From the NCBI GenBank assembly GCA_913030825.1, contig CAJWCU010000005.1, positions 124,001 through 188,000 of the forward strand: DNA of 64,000 bases, read 5' to 3'. The position numbers and the translations under genes are program-made. Source of the stretch: an uncultured Rhodospirillaceae bacterium. GTDB lineage: Bacteria > Pseudomonadota > Alphaproteobacteria > Rhodospirillales > Casp-alpha2. Below the pieces are notes generated by a model that was not told the DNA's origin, ran no database searches, and saw nothing but the letters and a program-made list of their open reading frames with translations. Of this stretch, positions 58,661 through 64,000 are shown piece by piece. The stretch's first letter is position 1, and each line of letters starts with the position of its first letter.

Positions 58661-58673
58661 AATGATAATCATT
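58661..58673. promoter_or_regulatory. Fur-box-like palindrome AATGATAATCATT
   Basis: Perfect 13-base palindrome (AATGAT-A-ATCATT), the core of the classical 19-bp Fur consensus; flanks are AT-rich (ATAATGTT upstream). It is 34 nt upstream of the unknown gene's ATG at 58627. In alphaproteobacteria Fur, Mur or Irr could bind it. Confidence 0.75.
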
Positions 58674-58772
58674 CGCAATATTTTTCTCGTTGGAATTTTC
58701 GCATTTCTTCATCGAAAGGATCACCGCGCGGGGCCGGGCGTACATCGCGCAGGGAGAGGCCACGCGCCGGGT

Positions 58773-59453
58773 CTATGCCCCGCCCTTGCCCTCGGCGGCG
58801 GCGATCAGACCGCGAAACAGGTTCTGGTGACGATGATGGAAGATCAGAAATTCGGGGTGCCATTGCACGCCGATGAGAAAGTCTTCGCCCGGATGCTCGG
58901 TCGCCTGGATCACGCCGCCCCCGTCACGGGCCGCGACGATCAGGCCATCGCCCAGGCGGTCGACCGCCTGATGATGAAGACTGTTGACCTTGGCCTGCTC
59001 GCCGCCCATCAAACGGCGGAGCCGAGTGCCTTCCTTGATCGACACGCTCTTTCGGGCAAGAACCGTGCGCATGCGCGGCAGGTCCTGATACACGGTATAG
59101 ATATCCTGATGCAGGGTGCCGCCCAGGTGAATATTGATCATCTGCGAGCCCCGGCAGATCCCCATCACCGGCAGGTCCGCGTGCAGGGCTTGGTCCAAGG
59201 CTCCCTGTTCCATGGCGTCGCGGGCTTCGTCGATCCTGAGGTCGAGCGACAGTTCGCCGCCGTAGAGCCCCGCCCCGATATCGTCCCCGCCACCGATGAT
59301 CAACCCGTCCAGGCCATCGATATCCGTCTTGCCGTTGACGGACATGCGCACGGCCCTGCCGCCGGCCCGGGTCACCGCCAGCCAGTTGGCGAGCCAAGAC
59401 ATGGCCGCGCCCCTGTTGGATACGGTCACGCCGATGCGCGGTCTCTTTCTCAT
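58773..59453 (-). CDS. Class I glutamine amidotransferase, gamma-glutamyl-GABA hydrolase (peptidase C26) type
   Basis: The protein has 226 residues. The nucleophile elbow is VMGICRGSQMINIHLGG, and the His/Glu pair is in GVQWHPEF. IIGGGDDIGAGLYGGE fits the C26 family. The start at 59453 overlaps the amidoligase stop as ATGA; the ORF-track extension is rejected. Coupling to the amidoligase suggests it supplies ammonia or trims a gamma-glutamyl amide made by that enzyme. Confidence 0.89.
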   Translation of the reverse strand: MRKRPRIGVTVSNRGAAMSWLANWLAVTRAGGRAVRMSVNGKTDIDGLDGLIIGGGDDIGAGLYGGELSLDLRIDEARDAMEQGALDQALHADLPVMGICRGSQMINIHLGGTLHQDIYTVYQDLPRMRTVLARKSVSIKEGTRLRRLMGGEQAKVNSLHHQAVDRLGDGLIVAARDGGGVIQATEHPGEDFLIGVQWHPEFLIFHHRHQNLFRGLIAAAEGKGGA

Positions 59454-60559
59454 CGGGCGAGCTTGGCCTTCGCGGCGTCCAGCCACCGCAGGGGGGCGGG
59501 CTTGCGCAGACGTCGGCGGCGGGACCGCGCCAGACGGTCCAGGCGCCGCGGATCGGCGGCCAATTCCTCGATCCGAACCCAGCGGTTCCATTCGACCACC
59601 GGCGACCAGGCCGGGTTGCTCAGATCGCAATTCGGCAGGCGGTAATGAAAGGTCGGCCGGGCTTTGATCAGGGAATCGTCCAGGCGCGAGACCACCCGGT
59701 CCTCGTCGAGATGGCGGAACAGAGGCAGCATATCCAGTTCACGATCACGCGTCGGATTGTGCTCCAGATAATCGTCGATCAATTGCACCTGATCGGGCGC
59801 GTAGTCCGGATCCAATACCTTCAGGACATAGTCCTTCGGAAACGGATCGGAATGAGGCAGCAAGCGACGCGTCATGTCGATATCGATCTCTTCACGCAGT
59901 CGGTCCGCCAAAACGAAATAGGCCCTGAGAAACCGCGCGATTTCCTGCGGGTTCAGCGTCGGCAGCTCCGGATTGAGATGCAGGCCGAAGCCATAAAGCG
60001 GATTGTCCGCCGTGCCCTTGGCCCCAGCCTCCCGCAGATCGTCCGTCAACGCCGCCGTCTGCCCCAATTCATCCCAGGGAATGGGCGGCGTGACGATCTC
60101 CACCGGGACGATGCCGATGACCGCCCGGCCCAGCGTATCGCGCGCGGCTCCCTGCAGGTCCCGGACCACGTCCTCCGGCAGAATCTTGGAAAGATCGATG
60201 GTCTTTTCATCGCCGCCGTCGGCGTCCTCACCGTGCACGATGCGCGCATCCAGTTCCACGACGAAAGCGCCGAACTCTGTATTTTCAATCCGCAGTCGAT
60301 GAGGATCGTCCACGGCGATCTCGCCGCCGAACCGCTTTTGGACAAGCGCGGCGGCGGCCGGCACGTCCAATCCCGCGAATTCGATTTCGACGCCGACACG
60401 GCGGGTTTCGCGCTCTTCCGTCTGGGGATGTGGCGGTCGATGGGGGGCAAGCCCCGGAACCTGGCCTTCGGCAGGCACGACGCCGCCGTCATTCGGACGG
60501 TTGCCGGGCGTCGTCTGCGAAGCAGCATTGGGCGATATGTCGCGGGGAATATCAGTCAT
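59450..60559 (-). CDS. Putative amidoligase enzyme (Amidoligase_2-like)
   Basis: The protein has 369 residues. After a disordered polar N-terminus (about 50 residues) comes RRVGVEIEFAGLDV, the entry motif of the COOH-NH2 amidoligase clade related to glutamine synthetase and glutamate-cysteine ligase. VVELDARIVHG, VPVEIVTPPI and YGFGLHLNPELP follow. The clade is predicted to form peptide-like amide bonds using ATP; the substrate is unknown. It is paired with a class I glutamine amidotransferase by a 4-nt overlap, a recurrent arrangement for this family. The 160 nt upstream to the tRNA fragment show no gene. Confidence 0.82.
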   Translation of the reverse strand: MTDIPRDISPNAASQTTPGNRPNDGGVVPAEGQVPGLAPHRPPHPQTEERETRRVGVEIEFAGLDVPAAAALVQKRFGGEIAVDDPHRLRIENTEFGAFVVELDARIVHGEDADGGDEKTIDLSKILPEDVVRDLQGAARDTLGRAVIGIVPVEIVTPPIPWDELGQTAALTDDLREAGAKGTADNPLYGFGLHLNPELPTLNPQEIARFLRAYFVLADRLREEIDIDMTRRLLPHSDPFPKDYVLKVLDPDYAPDQVQLIDDYLEHNPTRDRELDMLPLFRHLDEDRVVSRLDDSLIKARPTFHYRLPNCDLSNPAWSPVVEWNRWVRIEELAADPRRLDRLARSRRRRLRKPAPLRWLDAAKAKLAR

Positions 60560-60723
60560 GAGACAGCGGAACGGCGGGTGTTTCGCCGCGACCAGGGGAG
60601 CCGTCCCGGGCGCAACATGGCGTTCTTACAGAGAAATATGGGGCCGACGACGCCGATATTCAAGGTGCGGCGCAGTTCAGACCACCACCACCCAGGCCAC
60701 AAACAGCGTAATCTCGGGGAAAG

Positions 60724-60768
60724 TGGTGGGCGCACAAGGACTCGAACCTTGGACCCGCTGATTAAGAG
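60724..60768 (-). repeat. 3' half of a tRNA-Lys(CTT) gene, putative attachment site of an integrated element
   Basis: On the minus strand CTCTTAATCAGC begins at position 32 of a tRNA (anticodon CTT), followed by a variable region, a perfect T-arm (CAAGG-TTCGAGT-CCTTG), the acceptor strand TGCGCCC, A73 and an encoded CCA. The sequence before the anticodon loop (AAAT...) does not form a D-arm or the 5' half. A fragment from anticodon loop to CCA is what tRNA-targeting tyrosine integrases leave behind. Given the orientation, the element should lie to the right of 60768. Confidence 0.82.
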
Positions 60769-60855
60769 ATTTCGGTGAAACGGCGGAAATCCACCGTTCT
60801 TTCCAACTCCCCAAACCGACTTGCATTCCATCAATCCCAACCGATGGAGAACAAG

Positions 60856-61194
60856 ATGAAAGCACAGAACGAAGACATTCAGCAGCACCTTAAGGAGCGG
60901 ACCATCTGCATCCGCATCTCCGCCGCACAGGAAAGCGTTATCCGGGCGGCCATGGACCGCGAAGGCGTAGCGTTCCTTAGCCGCTTCGTCCGCGCGGCCA
61001 TCCTCGACCTGGCGGAGCGGATTTTAACGCCAGTCGATTTAGATGCTTATAGTAAAGCCAAGGATTTGGAGGACGGGAAAGCCCGTCTCCGTCGAGCACT
61101 CCAGGAACTGGAATTGGAACGAGCGCGCGGAACGTCCTCGGTTGGATGGGCGCGCATATCCAATGTTATGGAGTTGGCACGTCAGCTTCTTTGA
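60856..61194 (+). CDS. Small ribbon-helix-helix-like DNA-binding protein, possible mobile-element gene
   Basis: The protein has 112 residues from MKAQNEDIQQH (GGAG 6 nt upstream); the ORF track begins 27 codons earlier. KERTICIRISAAQESVIRAAMDREGVAFLSRFVRAAILDLAERIL looks like an RHH strand-helix-helix, as in plasmid and antitoxin-type repressors, followed by a charged helical tail. No toxin partner is adjacent. Base composition is lower in GC than its neighbours and it follows the tRNA fragment, both consistent with acquired DNA. Confidence 0.6.
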   Translation: MKAQNEDIQQHLKERTICIRISAAQESVIRAAMDREGVAFLSRFVRAAILDLAERILTPVDLDAYSKAKDLEDGKARLRRALQELELERARGTSSVGWARISNVMELARQLL

Positions 61195-61249
61195 GGTCAA
61201 ACTCTGCATGACCTAACACCGAGATCGTGACAGTTTTTGATCCACAAAA

Positions 61250-61329
61250 AGTCCGCCTTCCGCTTCACCGCTCCTTATCGAAACAATGCCTTGGCTCCTT
61301 TGACTCTTGTTTGATAAGGGGCGGACTTC
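61250..61329. repeat. 80-nt nested inverted repeat (large stem-loop)
   Basis: Outer arms AAGTCCGCC (61250-61258) and GGCGGACTT (61321-61329) enclose inner arms CCTTATCGAAACAA (61274-61287) and TTGTTTGATAAGG (61308-61320) with one bulged base. It lies in the 264-nt gene-free stretch 61195-61458 next to the tRNA fragment. There is no T-tract. It could be a folded RNA or a small palindromic mobile element. Confidence 0.65.
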
Positions 61330-61458
61330 GGATGGCGCACCCTTACGAGGATGTCCGAACAGGCGGAATGTTTCGAGCGAGTGACTCATAGATCAGTTCT
61401 TACCCAATATACTCTCAGGCCATCCGACACGGGGGCGTCGTGGAACACGAATTGTGGG

Positions 61459-62268
61459 TTAAGGTGCAACTGCCCCACCCACTGGATTGGGGACACAGAC
61501 ACGGTAGGTGGTGCTGCCGCGTCCCGCGGCGACCTCCGCAATGACGATCTCCATACCGTAGACACGGCTGAGCGTCTCCGACGACAGGATCTCGCCGGTC
61601 GTCCCGGCGGCGAACAAGCCGCCCGTTTCCATCAGCACGGCATCATCGGCGAAGCGAAGTGCATGGTCTGGATGGTGCGACGAGATCACGATGGTCCGCC
61701 CCGCATGGGACAGGCGGCTGATACAGTCGAGGACATGAAACTGATTGGCGAAATCCAGGCTTGCCGTCGGCTCGTCCATGAAGATCACCGGGGCTTCCTG
61801 AGCCAAGGCACGGGCGATCAGGACGAGCTGGCGCTGACCACCGCTGATGGCCGTGAAGGACCGCCCCGCCAGATCGGCGATGCGCAGTTCCGCAAGGGCC
61901 TCGCCGGCGACCCGACGGTCTCCGGCGCCCGGTGCCGCGAACATGCCGAGATGCGGAGCCCGGCCCATCAGCACCACATCCATCACCGAAAACGGAAAGT
62001 AGCCTTCGACCACTTGGGGAACGTAGGCGACGCGTTTGGCGACCTCGCCCCGGGGCAGACCGGCAAGGTCGTCGCCGTCGATCAGCACCTGCCCGCCCTG
62101 GGGTTTCAGCAATCCCAGGAGGGTTCGAAACAGTGTCGTCTTGCCGCAGCCGTTGGGGCCCAACAGCGCCGTCACCCGCCCGCCCCGAACCGTCAGGTTC
62201 ATGTCGCGCCCCACCGGATACCCCGGATACCCGGTCGCCAGGGCGCGGGTTTCGATCGTCAACGCCAT
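61459..62268 (-). CDS. FecE/BtuD-type ABC transporter ATP-binding protein
   Basis: ATPase of a metal-chelate or B12-type importer. It has 269 residues from MALTIETRALATGYPG. Walker A is GPNGCGKTTLFRT, the signature is ISGGQRQLVLIARA, Walker B is VIFMDEPTASLD, and the switch His is in VISSHHPDHAL. It overlaps the permease gene end by 10 nt. The substrate is undetermined: iron-siderophore, haem, cobalamin or molybdate types share this family. Confidence 0.9.
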   Translation of the reverse strand: MALTIETRALATGYPGYPVGRDMNLTVRGGRVTALLGPNGCGKTTLFRTLLGLLKPQGGQVLIDGDDLAGLPRGEVAKRVAYVPQVVEGYFPFSVMDVVLMGRAPHLGMFAAPGAGDRRVAGEALAELRIADLAGRSFTAISGGQRQLVLIARALAQEAPVIFMDEPTASLDFANQFHVLDCISRLSHAGRTIVISSHHPDHALRFADDAVLMETGGLFAAGTTGEILSSETLSRVYGMEIVIAEVAAGRGSTTYRVCVPNPVGGAVAP

Positions 62269-63299
62269 GACAGCCTCGCCCGGGCGAGGACCCACAGGAA
62301 CAGCGGCGCGCCGACGAAGGCATTGAGAACGCCCAAGGGAATTTCCACGGTCGTCGCGGCGCGGGCCAGCGTATCGACCCCCAGAAGGTAGATCGCCCCC
62401 AACAGAATCGTCGCCGGCAACAGGCGTGAGAACTCGGGCCCGACGAGAAAACGGGCCATATGCGGGATGATCAGCCCGACCCAGCCGATGGTCCCGGCGA
62501 TGGCGACAACGGCCGACGTCGCAAGCGTGGCGCAGACCACCAGGACCAGGCGCAGGCGTTCCGTATCGACGCCCAGGGCCCGCGCTTCATCGTCGCCGAG
62601 GGACATCAGATTGACCCGCCAGCGCAGGAACAACAGCGGCACAAGCCCCAGGGCCACGGCAGGCCAGGCCGTGGCAAGGTCGGCGAAGGTGACCCCGGCG
62701 AGCGAGCCCATCAGCCAAAACGTGATCGCCGGCAACTGATCGTAGGGGTCGGCGAGATAGGTCAGCACGGCGATCCCCGCCCCCATAACTGCGCCGATCA
62801 CCACCCCGGCGAGAACCAGGACCAGGATCGGATCGTGCGCCCCCCGCACGGCGCGGGCCACGGAATAGACCAATGTCACGGCCCCCAGCCCGAACACGAA
62901 GGCCATGGCCTGGATCGCGGCGACGGGCAGCGACAGGAAGATCGCCAGGACCGCGCCCAGACCGGCGCCCGACGTCACGCCCAGGATATCGGGGGCGACA
63001 AGGGGATTGCGGAACACGGACTGATAGGTCGCCCCGGCGGCCGACAACGCCACGCCGACCAGCAGGGCCGCCGTCAGGCGCGGCACCCGGATGTCCAGAA
63101 CCACGGCGCGGGCGCTGTCGCCCAAGTCTCGCGGCAGGCCGGTCATGCCTTCCCAAAGAATGCGGGCGACGTCGATCATGGAGACGGGATACCGGCCGAC
63201 CGTGGCGGCGGCGAAGAACAACATCGCCACGGCGCCGAGCCCGAGGCCGTAGCCGAGCGCCCTGCGAGTCCAGACCGCCGCTGTTTCCCCGCCCGTCAT
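62259..63299 (-). CDS. FecCD-family ABC transporter permease
   Basis: Inner-membrane permease with about ten helices, 346 residues from MTGGETAAVW. IRVPRLTAALLVGVALSAAGATYQSVFRNPLVAPDILGVTSGAG is the hallmark FecCD segment. The C-terminal GTIGWVGLIIPHMARFLVGPEF is the coupling/gating region. The start overlaps the binding-protein stop as ATGA; the ORF-track extension is rejected. As a single permease it presumably homodimerises. Confidence 0.93.
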   Translation of the reverse strand: MTGGETAAVWTRRALGYGLGLGAVAMLFFAAATVGRYPVSMIDVARILWEGMTGLPRDLGDSARAVVLDIRVPRLTAALLVGVALSAAGATYQSVFRNPLVAPDILGVTSGAGLGAVLAIFLSLPVAAIQAMAFVFGLGAVTLVYSVARAVRGAHDPILVLVLAGVVIGAVMGAGIAVLTYLADPYDQLPAITFWLMGSLAGVTFADLATAWPAVALGLVPLLFLRWRVNLMSLGDDEARALGVDTERLRLVLVVCATLATSAVVAIAGTIGWVGLIIPHMARFLVGPEFSRLLPATILLGAIYLLGVDTLARAATTVEIPLGVLNAFVGAPLFLWVLARARLSWR

Positions 63300-64000
63300 G
63301 GTTTGTAGGGATTTCCGGGATTGCTGCCCGGCCCCATGATCCGGGCCAGAAGATCGCCGTCCATGTCCAGGTGGTAAAAGAAGGAATAGAAATCGCAGGC
63401 CCGATCCTCGAGCGCGCCCAGGAAACGGTCGGGGTAGAGCACCGCGAGCAGCCAATAGAGCCCGATCAGCCGGTTGGCCGAGGGCGGCCGATCGAACCAC
63501 CCCCAGGGAATGGTCGGCGACAGATAGACCCGCCCGGCCTTGACCGCGCGCAAGGTCTTCCAAACGTCATGCGTCCAGACCAGTTCGAAGAAATTCGGGT
63601 CGGTCGTCAAAATCACGTCCGGGTCCCACCCGAGCACCTGTTCGAGCGACACCTTGGTCAACCCGCCTTCGCCTGCCGCTTCGGCAACGTTGACCGCCCC
63701 CGCATGGCCGAGCAATTCGACATTGATTGATCCCTTGAGACCCGTTTGCAGGCCGTCCGCCCCCCGCCCGTAATAGACCCGCGGCGGCGAGGCCCCCGCA
63801 AGGGATGCCCGCGCCGCGGCCAGTTCGACGATGATTTTCTCCGCCCTGGCGGCGCAGGCCCGGCCCCGGTCCGGCCTGCCGATCAGGTCGCCGACGGTCA
63901 GGAAGGATTTCGGAATGTTGTCGAAGCGGCCGTCGATCAAGGCATAGGGGATGCCGGTCTGTGCCTGCACCCGGTCGGCAAGGGAGACATAGGTGGGTTT
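63296..64000 (-). CDS. FecB-family ABC transporter substrate-binding protein (5' end outside the window)
   Basis: C-terminal ~235 residues of a periplasmic metal-chelate-binding protein; reading frame stays open to 64000 (KPTYVSLADRVQAQTG...), so the ORF-track start at 63970 is internal. TGIPYALIDGRFDNIPKSFLTVGDLIGR and DVWKTLRAVKAGRVYLSP are Peripla_BP_2 features. GADGLQTGLKGSINVELLG and RPPSANRLIGLYWLLAVLYPDRF resemble the group that includes molybdate as well as iron-chelate binders, so I leave the substrate open. First visible gene of the uptake operon. Confidence 0.87.
   Translation of the reverse strand, partial: KPTYVSLADRVQAQTGIPYALIDGRFDNIPKSFLTVGDLIGRPDRGRACAARAEKIIVELAAARASLAGASPPRVYYGRGADGLQTGLKGSINVELLGHAGAVNVAEAAGEGGLTKVSLEQVLGWDPDVILTTDPNFFELVWTHDVWKTLRAVKAGRVYLSPTIPWGWFDRPPSANRLIGLYWLLAVLYPDRFLGALEDRACDFYSFFYHLDMDGDLLARIMGPGSNPGNPYKP

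Noticed and set aside
60501-60761. 86-residue ORF ending in GAQGLEPWTR
   Set aside because: That C-terminus is the well-known artefact of translating the tRNA 3' half in reverse; the sequence is the tRNA-Lys fragment.

Overview
The window is GC-rich alphaproteobacterial chromosome, most like Rhodospirillales and relatives. The evidence is a murE-F-mraY-murD-ftsW division cluster in alphaproteobacterial order, an FnrL-type Crp/Fnr regulator with a C-x2-C-x7-C cluster, a C-P lyase operon, and several ABC or tripartite carboxylate systems. I cannot name the genus. Almost all genes are packed head to tail with 4-nt ATGA overlaps or short gaps. Most long ORFs on the opposite strand are high-GC shadows.

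Layout. Positions 1-10372 (minus strand) hold the division and cell-wall cluster, transcribed mraZ-rsmH-ftsL-ftsI-murE-murF-mraY-murD-ftsW, with ftsW cut by the window edge. A 10-bp-periodic TGGG array upstream of mraZ looks like the MraZ operator. Positions 10961-11343 are the RNase P RNA. Positions 11369-14687 carry a peptidoglycan amidase, a DjlA-type co-chaperone, a DUF3750-like protein and a BASS-family transporter. Positions 14819-20729 carry a 2-hydroxyacid oxidase, a 2-hydroxyacid dehydrogenase and a fused 5-oxoprolinase. Positions 20867-24448 carry a TolC-type porin, a threonine-dehydratase-like enzyme, a small secreted protein and an Fnr regulator.

Positions 24610-37754 (all minus) form a carboxylate/C1 region: a PanE-like reductase and an FAH-family hydrolase, a universal stress protein, formate-THF ligase, a stand-alone ALDH1L-type formyl-THF hydrolase domain, formyl-CoA transferase, oxalyl-CoA decarboxylase, a FadR/GntR regulator, and a TctABC tripartite transporter. 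Together they read as oxalate (or related acid) uptake, activation, decarboxylation to formyl-CoA/formate, and entry of formate into the folate pool. A strongly AT-rich block (about 38436-38680) separates this from the phosphonate region.

Positions 38762-50068 are a C-P lyase locus: phnG-H-I-J-K-L-DUF1045 on minus, phnF-phnM divergent on plus, and the phnC-D-E transporter on minus with a mini chemoreceptor-like ORF behind it. An inverted repeat between phnG and phnF is the likely PhnF operator, and a Pho-box-like repeat precedes phnC. Positions 50406-56130 encode a very large hybrid histidine kinase and a CheY-like receiver. Positions 56178-58627 hold an OppF/OppD ATPase pair without permeases and an upstream unknown gene with a near-perfect Fur box. 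Positions 58773-60559 hold a class-I glutamine amidotransferase overlapped with an amidoligase.

At 60724-60768 lies exactly the 3' half of a tRNA-Lys(CTT), from the anticodon loop to CCA. This is the signature of a tRNA-integrated element. To its right are a ribbon-helix-helix-like gene, a gene-poor stretch with an 80-nt double inverted repeat, and a FecBCD-type uptake operon that runs off the window.
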